Shown: one piece after another, positions 1 to 5,527 of the stretch
How the letters are laid out: each line of letters opens with the position of its first letter
Position numbering within the stretch: position 1 is the stretch's first letter
Assembly (NCBI GenBank): GCA_020201485.1
Contig: JAIVGT010000014.1
Span: 1 to 9,974 of the forward strand
From: Halobacteriales archaeon
GTDB lineage: Archaea; Thermoplasmatota; SW-10-69-26; JACQPN01; JAIVGT01
DNA: 9,974 nucleotides
Direction of reading: 5' to 3'
The notes under the pieces: model-generated
The model's input: only the letters and a program-made list of their open reading frames with translations
What the model was told of the DNA's origin: nothing
Databases searched by the model: none
Position numbers and translations under genes: made by a program

Positions 1-141
1 GCATGAGGGGTTTCCTTGGGGGCTGCAACCCGGATGGGACCGGTCCGGGCGCGCGGGCGAGGCTGGCGGCCGAGGGCCGGATGCCTGCTCCGGGAGGAAT
101 CTGGGGAAACCGGCTTGACCCCGGGCGCGCTCGGAGCGCCG

Positions 142-831
142 ATGGCCGAGCCGCTGACCATGGGCATCGCCTTCGGCGCTGGGTTGCTCAGCTTCCTCAG
201 CCCGTGCGTCGTGCCCATCGTCCCCGGCTACCTCGCCTTCGTGACCGGCGGGGAGCACGTGGCGCGCGGGGCGCGCATGACGCGCACCCTGGCCTTCGTG
301 CTGGGCTTCGGCGTCGCCTTCGTCGTGCTCGGCCTCGTCATCGGGGCAGCGGGGACGAGCGGCCTCGTCGGCATGGGCACGCGCTGGGCCGAACGGCTCG
401 GCGGTGCGTTCATCATCGCCTTCGGCCTCGTCATGCTCGGCCTCGTCAAGCTCCCTTTCCTCGACCGCGACGTGCGCTGGCACGGAGCCGCGCCGGCGCG
501 CGCCGGCCCGGTCGGCGGCGCGCTGCTCCTGGGCACAGCCTTCGGCGTGGGCTGGAGCCCGTGCATGGGGCCCATCCTCGCCAGCATCCTCCTCCTCGCC
601 GGCCTGCAGGGCAGCATCGCGGCGAGCGGCACCCTCCTCGGCGCGTACGCGTTGGGACTTGCGGTGCCGTTCATCCTCATCGGCTTCGGCGCGGAGCGCG
701 TCACGCCCGCGTTGAAGCGCTTCGCCCGCGTGAGCCACGTCGTCGAGCTGGTGGGCGGCGTGCTGCTCATCGCCATCGGCATCGCCGTGTTCACCGGCGC
801 GACCGCCCGCCTGACGAGCCTGCTGGTGTGA
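142..831 (+). CDS. ccdA: CcdA-type cytochrome c biogenesis / thiol-disulfide electron carrier
   Basis: This is a polytopic membrane protein of the CcdA/DsbD-beta family. It passes reducing equivalents from cytoplasmic thioredoxin across the membrane to an external thiol-disulfide protein. The 229-residue product has about six hydrophobic segments. The two family cysteines are visible: C22 in the first helix motif (SFLSPCVVPIVPGY) and C141 in the matching motif (GVGWSPCMGPIL). The frame is open further upstream, but the ATG at 142 was chosen because the family hydrophobic core begins a few residues later and GGAG at 133-136 sits 5 nt before it. An in-frame TTG at 115 is a weaker alternative. 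The next gene, a DipZ-type thioredoxin, starts 2 nt after the stop and is the natural electron acceptor. Family and role are secure; the exact start is less so. Confidence 0.93.
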   Translation: MAEPLTMGIAFGAGLLSFLSPCVVPIVPGYLAFVTGGEHVARGARMTRTLAFVLGFGVAFVVLGLVIGAAGTSGLVGMGTRWAERLGGAFIIAFGLVMLGLVKLPFLDRDVRWHGAAPARAGPVGGALLLGTAFGVGWSPCMGPILASILLLAGLQGSIAASGTLLGAYALGLAVPFILIGFGAERVTPALKRFARVSHVVELVGGVLLIAIGIAVFTGATARLTSLLV

Positions 832-833
832 CC

Positions 834-1916
834 ATGGCCCTCAAGATCTTCGTCCCCCATCCGGCGCGCCTCCTCGTCGCGGTCCTGCTCATCAGCGGGA
901 GCATCGCCGCCATCGAGCAGCCGTGGAAGGGCAGCAGCACGCGCCCGCCGCCCGCCGGCATCCCGGCGGGCGAGCTGCGATGGCCGGCCGCGGCCGACTT
1001 CGACGGCGCGACGGGTTGGGTGCAGAGCGAGCCCTTGAGCCTGGACGCGCTCCAGGGCAAGGTCGTGCTCGTGGACTTCTGGACCTATTCCTGCATCAAT
1101 TGCATCCACACCTTCCCCCAGGTGCAGGGCTGGCAGGCTCGTTACGGCGGACCGAACTTCACCGTGCTGGGCGTGCACACCCCGGAGTTCCGCTTCGAGC
1201 GGGAAACCGCGAACGTGGCCGCGGCGGCGCAGCGCTACGGCCTGACCTACCCCATCGCCCAGGACAACGACTTCCGCATCTGGAACGCGTACAGCAACCG
1301 GTACTGGCCCGCGGAATACCTCATCGATTCCTGGGGCAGGGTGCGGCACACGAGCTTCGGCGAGGGCGGCTACGACGCGACGGAGCAGGCCATCCGCCAG
1401 CTGTTGCAGGAGGCGGGCCACGACCCGGGCGCGGTGAGCGGCGTGGCCAGCCCCAACATGTACGCGCCGGGCCAGACGGGCGAGCTGTACGCGGCGGCGG
1501 CGGAAGGCGCGGACCGCGTCGCCATCGGAAACGCCGAAGGCTACGCCGATGGCAAGGACGTGAGCTACGAGCGGCCCAGCGCCATCGCACGCGACCGCAT
1601 CTACCTGCAAGGGGACTGGCACGACGGCCACGAGAGCGTCACGGCCCTGGGCGACGCGCACGTGCTCGTCCGGTTCCGCGCCGGCGGCGGAAACCTCGTT
1701 GCGGACGGGCAGGGCTGCGCGCCGGTCCTGCTCGACGGCGTCCCCATCCCGGCCAACCTGAGCGCGCGCGACGTGCGCAACGGCACGCTATGCCTCGACG
1801 GCCCGCGCAGCTACGACTTCTACGCCGGGCCGCTCGGCGAGCACGTGGTCGAGCTGCTCGTGCCGCGCGGCTTCAGCCTGTTCACCTTCGACTTCGCCGC
1901 GGAGGGGCGCAGATGA
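834..1916 (+). CDS. Membrane-anchored thioredoxin with DipZ-type C-terminal domain
   Basis: This is the external thiol-disulfide partner of CcdA. The 360-residue product has an N-terminal anchor or uncleaved signal (about residues 12-27). A TlpA/AhpC-like thioredoxin domain follows (about 50-195) with the active site WTYSCINCIH, cysteines C87 and C90. Other DipZ hallmarks are VHTPEF and the NRYWPAEYLID segment. Residues about 205-358 form the beta-rich C-terminal domain found in DipZ proteins, with QGDW, VRFRAGGGNLV and VLLDG motifs. That domain holds two more cysteines, C295 and C320, which could form a disulfide. In mycobacterial DipZ the CcdA, thioredoxin and C-terminal parts are one chain; here CcdA is the separate gene 2 nt upstream. 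GGTG at 825-828 lies 5 nt before the ATG and suggests coupled translation. N-x-S/T sequons occur at N108, N308 and N316. The substrate is unknown. Confidence 0.9.
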   Translation: MALKIFVPHPARLLVAVLLISGSIAAIEQPWKGSSTRPPPAGIPAGELRWPAAADFDGATGWVQSEPLSLDALQGKVVLVDFWTYSCINCIHTFPQVQGWQARYGGPNFTVLGVHTPEFRFERETANVAAAAQRYGLTYPIAQDNDFRIWNAYSNRYWPAEYLIDSWGRVRHTSFGEGGYDATEQAIRQLLQEAGHDPGAVSGVASPNMYAPGQTGELYAAAAEGADRVAIGNAEGYADGKDVSYERPSAIARDRIYLQGDWHDGHESVTALGDAHVLVRFRAGGGNLVADGQGCAPVLLDGVPIPANLSARDVRNGTLCLDGPRSYDFYAGPLGEHVVELLVPRGFSLFTFDFAAEGRR

Positions 1917-1940
1917 AGCGCATGCCTCAAGTGCTGCGCG

Positions 1941-2288
1941 ATGCCTCGCGGGCCGGGCATGGCGAACCTGCGCCGCGTGCTGTGGCACCTGCTGGGCGGC
2001 ACGCGTGGCGGGCCGCTGCGCATCCGCATCCTCCGGGCGTTGCGCGACCGGCCGCTGAACACGAACCAGCTCGCCGTGCGCCTCGGCATCGACTACAAGA
2101 CGGCGCAGCACCACCTGCGCGTGCTCACGGAGAACCGGCTCGTCAGCCCCACGGGCCAGGGCTACGGCGCCGTGTACCTGCTCACGAAGGACTTCGAGGA
2201 GAGCATGGCGGAGTTCGAGCGCATCTCGGCCAAGGTCGGCCCGCCCGCGGCGCAGCCCGCCGAGCAGCCGGAGGTGCGGCATGAGTGA
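1941..2288 (+). CDS. Winged helix-turn-helix (ArsR-like) transcriptional regulator
   Basis: This is a small DNA-binding protein of 115 residues, or 109 if it starts at the second ATG (1959). It belongs to the euryarchaeal winged-helix group whose N-terminus reads LRRVLWHLLGGTRGG. Helix-turn-helix elements are LNTNQLAVRLGI (residues 39-50) and the recognition helix DYKTAQHHLRVLTENRLV (51-68); the wing is about 69-82 (GYGAVYLLT). A short Pro/Ala-rich tail follows. It has no cysteines or metal site, so it is unlikely to be an ArsR metal sensor. The start is uncertain. Homology favours 1959, and neither in-frame ATG has a clear Shine-Dalgarno; the good one (1901-1905) serves an out-of-frame ATG at 1913. 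The gene overlaps the downstream membrane-protein gene by 8 nt, so the two probably act together. Target genes are unknown; autoregulation of this cluster is an inference. Confidence 0.88.
   Translation: MPRGPGMANLRRVLWHLLGGTRGGPLRIRILRALRDRPLNTNQLAVRLGIDYKTAQHHLRVLTENRLVSPTGQGYGAVYLLTKDFEESMAEFERISAKVGPPAAQPAEQPEVRHE
2270..2275 (+). promoter_or_regulatory. Strong Shine-Dalgarno inside the wHTH gene
   Basis: GGAGGT at 2270-2275 lies 5 nt before the ATG at 2281 and within the last codons of the winged-helix gene. It fixes the start of the membrane-protein gene and indicates coupled translation of the two overlapping reading frames. Confidence 0.8.
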
Positions 2289-2565
2289 CATGATGATGCT
2301 GAGCACGGGGCTGGCGGTGCTGGACGCGCTCCTCGCCGCGGGCCTGCTTCTCGTGTATCTGCGGAACCACCGGGAGGTGCGCTCGCCCTTCACGCTCGGC
2401 CTGGCCCTGTTCGCCGCGTTCGTGGTCGTGTACGACGTGACGCAGCTCTACCATTACTGGAGCATGGCGGCCATGTTCCCGATGGTGGACGAGCGCATGG
2501 TCCTGCTCGAAGGCGCGCTGCAGACCGGCGCGTTGGGCGCATTGCTCGGAGCCACGCTGCGCTGA
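2281..2565 (+). CDS. Small three-helix membrane protein coupled to the wHTH regulator
   Basis: This 94-residue hydrophobic protein has three predicted membrane segments, at about residues 6-26, 38-56 and 73-91. They are joined by a basic loop (RNHREVR, 28-34) and a polar stretch containing YDVTQLYHYW (51-60). It has no cysteines and no recognised catalytic motif. Small three-helix proteins encoded just after this kind of winged-helix regulator occur in euryarchaea (possibly DUF7521, a name recalled rather than checked), usually without an assigned function. The start is supported by GGAGGT 5 nt upstream and by the 8-nt overlap with the regulator. A reasonable inference is that it tethers or modulates the regulator at the membrane, or senses membrane state. 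No biochemical role can be read from the sequence. Confidence 0.85.
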   Translation: MSDMMMLSTGLAVLDALLAAGLLLVYLRNHREVRSPFTLGLALFAAFVVVYDVTQLYHYWSMAAMFPMVDERMVLLEGALQTGALGALLGATLR

Positions 2566-2585
2566 CCGATGCGGACCGGCCGAGG

Positions 2586-2593
2586 TGAAATAC
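2586..2593 (+). promoter_or_regulatory. TATA-like element for the lipoprotein gene
   Basis: TGAAATAC is an AT-rich island in GC-rich DNA, centred about 24 nt before the ATG at 2614. The spacing fits an archaeal TATA box of a leaderless transcript starting at that codon. The same heptamer TGAAATA occurs at the same distance before the gene starting at 3329. Confidence 0.5.
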
Positions 2594-2613
2594 GCGGCGG
2601 CGCATCGGGGCCC

Positions 2614-2988
2614 ATGCGCGTCGCGTGGGCCGCGTGCGCCTTGCTCCTGGCCGGCTGCGCCGGGCAGCCCGACGGCACGAGCGGCATCCAAGGCAAGGCG
2701 ATGCTCGGCCCGACGTGCCCCGTCGAGCGCGACCCGCCCGACCCGCAGTGCGCGGACAGGGCCTACGCGGGCAACCTCACCGTGCTCGAAGCCGGCAGCG
2801 GGCGCGTGGTGAAGGTGTTCACGGCGCAGGATGGCACGTTCCGCGTGGCGCTGGCGCCGGGGAACTACACCATCGGCGACGCGGGGAGCGAGAGCCGGCT
2901 CCCACGATGCGCGACCGACGGGCCGTTCGCCGTGGTCGCGGAGCGGTACACCGAGGTCACGGTGCGCTGCGACACGGGCATCCGCTAG
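2614..2988 (+). CDS. Lipoprotein with a carboxypeptidase-regulatory-like beta domain
   Basis: This is a 124-residue exported lipoprotein. Residues 1-15 are a short signal peptide ending in the lipobox LLAGC, with C15 as the lipidated cysteine. The mature part carries the pattern GPTCPVERDPPDPQCADRAY (32-51), then NLTVLEAGSGRVV, DGTFRVALAPGNYTI and a final beta strand. This resembles the small carboxypeptidase-regulatory-like sandwich common in surface lipoproteins. Four cysteines besides C15 (C35, C46, C99, C119) could form two disulfides, and N54 and N84 lie in N-x-T sequons. An in-frame ATG at 2569 exists, but 2614 gives a proper signal peptide and sits about 24 nt after a TATA-like element. 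The gene ends on a CTAG shared with the convergent gene. Its ligand or role is unknown. It could be a substrate of the upstream CcdA-thioredoxin pair, which is an inference. Confidence 0.82.
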   Translation: MRVAWAACALLLAGCAGQPDGTSGIQGKAMLGPTCPVERDPPDPQCADRAYAGNLTVLEAGSGRVVKVFTAQDGTFRVALAPGNYTIGDAGSESRLPRCATDGPFAVVAERYTEVTVRCDTGIR

Positions 2989-3329
2989 AGCGTCTTCTCC
3001 AGGAGCTTCGCGAACTCCTTCTCGAAGGTCTGCATGACCTCGCGGCCGATCTCGGCGCGCAGGTCGGGCGGCATCAGCTCCAGGCCGAGCTTGGCCCCGG
3101 CCTTGGCCAGCTTCAGGCCGGCGTAGGCCTCCTGCACCTTGGCCTCGAACAGCATGCGCACGGCGTCGCGCAGCTCGGCGCGCAGCTCCGGGTTGTTGTC
3201 CAGCTCCTCCCGGATGCGCCGCTTGACCTCGTCGCGCACGAGGTCGCGCATGGCGTCGAGCATCACGTCCTCGGCCTTCAGCAGCTCGCCGGTCGCGCCC
3301 TTGAGCAGCTTGCCGATGGCGTCGTCCAT
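2985..3329 (-). CDS. Helical protein of unknown function
   Basis: I do not recognise this 114-residue protein. It has no signal peptide, membrane segment or cysteine. It is rich in Glu, Lys, Leu, Ala and Arg and looks almost wholly alpha-helical, perhaps coiled-coil or a helical bundle. There is a charged stretch at about residues 27-60 (RDLVRDEVKRRIREELDNNP) and a Leu/Lys-rich C-terminus (FEKEFAKLLEKTL). Residues 86-88 (MPP) probably break the helices. A TATA-like element (minus strand, 3358-3351) sits about 25 nt before the ATG, so it probably has its own leaderless promoter although the thioesterase gene ends only 36 nt upstream. Its TAG stop shares the palindrome CTAG with the stop of the convergent lipoprotein gene. 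The amino-acid composition is that of a real soluble protein. Confidence 0.75.
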   Translation of the reverse strand: MDDAIGKLLKGATGELLKAEDVMLDAMRDLVRDEVKRRIREELDNNPELRAELRDAVRMLFEAKVQEAYAGLKLAKAGAKLGLELMPPDLRAEIGREVMQTFEKEFAKLLEKTL

Positions 3330-3350
3330 CAGGCCGCGATGCGCGCCGCG

Positions 3351-3358
3351 CTATTTCA
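3351..3358 (-). promoter_or_regulatory. TATA-like element for the helical-protein gene
   Basis: On the minus strand TGAAATAG lies in the 36-nt gap after the thioesterase gene, centred about 25 nt before the ATG at 3329. It matches the element before the lipoprotein gene in sequence and spacing, which suggests a leaderless transcript. Confidence 0.5.
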
Positions 3359-3365
3359 GCCTGCC

Positions 3366-3833
3366 TCAGGGCTTCATGTCCCGCAGGATGTACTCGGGCA
3401 GCTTCAGCCCGGCTTGCTCCATGCGCGCCCGGCTGGGAAAGCGCCACGACGTGTCCAGCGTGGCGCACGGCTTGCCCTCGTGGTTCGCGCTCCAGGCGTG
3501 GATGCGCACGCCGTCCGTGCTGCGCTCCGCGACCTTGGCGCGCGCCGTGAACGGCTGGCCGGTGCGGGGCAGGCGCTGCTGGTCGAACGTGCTCGGCCCG
3601 AAGCTGTTCATCACCGCGCCGCTCAGCTCCCACGCGCCCCAGTAGCTGACCTCGTACAGCACGCTGAAATGCAGGCCGGTGTGGAACAGGCCGGGCCATC
3701 CGATGTCGGTGCTGCGCGGCGTGTGCGTGCACACGACCTCGTCGCCCTCGCGCGTGAAGGCGAGCCGCAAGCCGTGCGGATGGTGCGGGCCGCAGCCGAA
3801 GCACGGGTTGTCGGCGGGGTTGTCGAGGAGCAT
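3366..3833 (-). CDS. PaaI-like hotdog-fold thioesterase
   Basis: This 155-residue cytoplasmic protein probably hydrolyses an acyl-CoA or related thioester. The N-terminus has the NPCFGCG...GLRLAF signature of a PaaI-like hotdog subfamily, with C11 and C14 as a CxxC pair. The active-site region reads PGLFHTGLHFSVLYEVSYW: H51-T-G stands where the family usually has HGG, and E61 sits at the usual acidic position on the central helix. The length is normal for a single hotdog domain, which would work as a dimer or tetramer. The gene begins 21 nt after the stop of the Lrp-type regulator on the same strand, so the two probably share a transcript. The family is fairly secure; the substrate cannot be told. 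An acyl-binding, non-catalytic role is possible because the HGG motif is altered. Confidence 0.85.
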   Translation of the reverse strand: MLLDNPADNPCFGCGPHHPHGLRLAFTREGDEVVCTHTPRSTDIGWPGLFHTGLHFSVLYEVSYWGAWELSGAVMNSFGPSTFDQQRLPRTGQPFTARAKVAERSTDGVRIHAWSANHEGKPCATLDTSWRFPSRARMEQAGLKLPEYILRDMKP

Positions 3834-3854
3834 CGGCCCGGCATGCGCCAGGCC

Positions 3855-4262
3855 TTACATCTCCTTGAGGATGAGGCGGGAGCCCGTGCTGCGGATCTCC
3901 TTCAAGCCGCGGATGCGCTCCACGAGGTCGTTCAGCGCCTCCGTGCTCCCGCAGTCCACGAGGACGACGATGTCGTTCTCGCCGCTCACCTCCCACACCT
4001 GCTCCACGCCGTCCCAGCGCAGGATCTGCTCACTGACCTGCGACGTGCGCACCCCGGTCTCGACCTTGACCTCGATGAGGGCCTTGACGCCCTTGCCCGC
4101 GGTGCGCACCGTGAACCGGCGGATGACGCCCTGCTGCTGCATCTTCTTCACGCGGGCGCGCACCGTGCCCTCGCTCGTGCCGAGCTTCTCCGCGATGTTG
4201 ACGAAGGGCTCGCGCGCGTTGTCGCGGAGCATGGCGAGGATGCGCTCGTCCAAGGCGTCCAA
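3855..4262 (-). CDS. Lrp/AsnC-family transcriptional regulator (TTG start)
   Basis: This 135-residue product is an archaeal Lrp-type regulator. Residues 1-50 are the helix-turn-helix domain (DERILAMLRDN, then EKLGTSEGTVRARVKKMQQQG). Residues about 58-132 form the RAM effector-binding domain, with the loop WEVSGENDIVVLVD carrying the family G-x-N-D motif (G94-D97). Such proteins usually bind amino acids or related metabolites and assemble into dimers or octamers. No ATG precedes the domain. TTG at 4262 gives the usual N-terminus and lies about 27 nt after an ATTAAAA element, as expected for leaderless mRNA. A second TTG at 4253 is less likely. The frame stays open far upstream, but that part is antisense shadow of the propeller gene. 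The hotdog thioesterase follows in the same direction. Autoregulation and control of neighbours are plausible inferences. Confidence 0.9.
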   Translation of the reverse strand: MDALDERILAMLRDNAREPFVNIAEKLGTSEGTVRARVKKMQQQGVIRRFTVRTAGKGVKALIEVKVETGVRTSQVSEQILRWDGVEQVWEVSGENDIVVLVDCGSTEALNDLVERIRGLKEIRSTGSRLILKEM

Positions 4263-4284
4263 GGTGCCCGGGGATGGGCCCTGT

Positions 4285-4293
4285 GGTTTTAAT
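4285..4293 (-). promoter_or_regulatory. TATA-like element for the Lrp-family gene
   Basis: On the minus strand ATTAAAAC forms the clearest AT-rich island of this region, centred about 27 nt before the TTG at 4262. It lies in the 47-nt gap after the propeller gene and is preceded 10 nt upstream by the palindrome GACCGGTC (4304-4311). It supports a leaderless transcript beginning at the TTG. Confidence 0.6.
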
Positions 4294-4303
4294 GCTTGCC
4301 TCG

Positions 4304-4311
4304 GACCGGTC
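4304..4311. promoter_or_regulatory. Palindrome GACCGGTC upstream of the Lrp-family promoter
   Basis: This perfect 8-bp palindrome overlaps the last bases of the propeller gene and sits just outside the TATA-like element of the Lrp-family gene. The same core occurs before ccdA (37-46) and before the GST gene (5512-5519). It could be an operator; this is an inference from position and repetition only. Confidence 0.3.
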
Positions 4312-5410
4312 AAGCCGGCCGGGCCGGGAGGTCCAGCGCGCGCTCCACCGTGCCCTGGCCTTGCGCCGTGCCGGCCACGAGCACGCCGAGCGCGTCGCGC
4401 GCCACGGCGTTCGCCGCGCTGCTCTCGCCTGCGTCGAAGCGCTGTATCCACACGCTGTCGCCCGTCGCCGCGACGCGCAGCACGAAGCCGTGGCCGGGCG
4501 CGGCCGTTCCCACGAGGACCGCGCCGCCCAGCGCATCGGCGGCCACGCCGCTCGCGCCCGGTCCTTCGAGCGCGGGGTAGGTGCGCAGCCAGGCCTGCGC
4601 GCCAGCCGGCGTGAAGCGGGCGAGGAACGGCAGGTTGAGCGCGCCGTTCGCGACGGCACCGGCGACGAGGAGGTTTCCCTGCGCGTCCACGCTCGCCCCG
4701 TATGCGCGGATGCTGCCGCTCGGCCACGTCAGGACGCGCGACCACAGCACCTTGCCGTCGGGGTCGAGGTGCCATGCGAGGAGCCGGTTGCGCACGCCGT
4801 CGTAGCTCCAGCCCGCGACGTACGCGCTGTCGTCGGGCGCGAGGGCGACCGATGCGCCGTGGTCTTCGAGCACGCCACCCAGCGTGCGCTTCCATCGCAA
4901 CGTGCCGTCGGCGGCGTAGCGCGCGACGAGCACGTCCATGCCCGCATCGCCCGCGGCGATGATGCCTTGCGGACCGGCCGCGACCGCGCGCAGCGCGCCG
5001 GGCGCGGGCAGGTCGCGCCGCCATTGCAGCGCGCCGTCGCTGTCGTAGAGCGCGAGGAGCGGCGCAGGCCTGGCCCCGCGCTGGTCCGCGCCGGCCACGA
5101 CAGGGCTGCCGTCCACGAGCGCGGCGATGCCGAGCCATGCGGCGTCGTGCTCGCTCGCGCCCCACACCGGCGCGCCATCCGGGCCGAGCTTCGCGAGCAG
5201 CGCTCCGTCGGGCGAGGTGCCGATGACGAACGCACCGCCTTGGAGCGCGGGCGCGATGCCGAGGCCCTCGCCGTCGCCGAGGGACGCGCTCCACAGCGCG
5301 AGCGGCAAGCCGGGCGAGGGCGCGGGCGGGGGCTCGGGCAGCGCCGCGGCCAGGCCCGGGCTGAGGAGCAGGGCGAGTGCGAAGAGCACGCTCCGCTGCG
5401 CAGCCTCCAT
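4310..5410 (-). CDS. Secreted seven-blade beta-propeller protein
   Basis: This 366-residue protein has an N-terminal signal peptide (about residues 1-23, ending LAAA), then a Pro-rich linker. A repeated motif of the form L-L-A-x-x-x-x-D-G-x-x-x-W follows every 43-51 residues. The motif tryptophans are W40, W83, W130, W173, W223, W274 and W321: seven positions, six of them preceded by the LLA/FVL strand. The first has no such strand before it, and the C-terminus (TVERALDLP) could supply it. This would close a seven-blade ring by the usual velcro strand exchange. The repeats resemble SBBP/PQQ-like propellers, but no cofactor or catalytic residues are evident and there are no cysteines. It is probably an extracellular binding or scaffolding protein. 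It stands first in the minus-strand cluster, 47 nt before the Lrp-family gene, which has its own promoter. Confidence 0.85.
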   Translation of the reverse strand: MEAAQRSVLFALALLLSPGLAAALPEPPPAPSPGLPLALWSASLGDGEGLGIAPALQGGAFVIGTSPDGALLAKLGPDGAPVWGASEHDAAWLGIAALVDGSPVVAGADQRGARPAPLLALYDSDGALQWRRDLPAPGALRAVAAGPQGIIAAGDAGMDVLVARYAADGTLRWKRTLGGVLEDHGASVALAPDDSAYVAGWSYDGVRNRLLAWHLDPDGKVLWSRVLTWPSGSIRAYGASVDAQGNLLVAGAVANGALNLPFLARFTPAGAQAWLRTYPALEGPGASGVAADALGGAVLVGTAAPGHGFVLRVAATGDSVWIQRFDAGESSAANAVARDALGVLVAGTAQGQGTVERALDLPARPA

Positions 5411-5527
5411 CGGGCGTGATGGAAGGCTGGCCCTTCATGAGGGTTTTCCCCATCCGCGCACCCGCCTGGGATGCGTCCCGCCAAACGCCACCCCAACGGT
5501 CATGACCCTGGGGACCGGTGCGCGGCC
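5411..5527. promoter_or_regulatory. Divergent intergenic region between propeller and GST genes
   Basis: This 117-bp gap must hold promoters for both divergent genes. On the minus strand TGGGGAAAAC (5452-5443) lies about 35 nt before the propeller ATG and could be a weak TATA-like element with a leader of about 10 nt. On the plus side GGACCGGT (5512-5519) sits just before the GST ATG. No strong TATA box is visible for the GST gene. Confidence 0.4.

Noticed and set aside
1..141. Possible coding start at the ATG at 3 or an N-terminal extension of ccdA from 16
   Set aside because: The extended peptide is Gly/Arg-rich without family similarity, and GGAG at 133-136 supports the start at 142. The upstream part looks like a promoter region.
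228..1661. Long open frame on the minus strand opposite ccdA and the thioredoxin gene
   Set aside because: It is antisense to two well-supported genes and its product is Arg/Ala/Val-rich without domains; GC-rich DNA gives few stops.
2182..3996. Long minus-strand open frame of about 600 codons
   Set aside because: It runs across five supported genes on both strands and has the Arg/Ala/His-rich composition of a shadow frame.
5422..5436. Inverted repeat GAAGG / CCTTC just upstream of the propeller start
   Set aside because: A 5-bp stem in GC-rich DNA is expected by chance and there is no second copy.
4263..5453. Upstream extension of the Lrp-family frame to a start near 5453
   Set aside because: The extension lies in another frame of the propeller gene and is Arg/Ala-rich. 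The TTG at 4262 with its TATA-like element gives a normal Lrp N-terminus.
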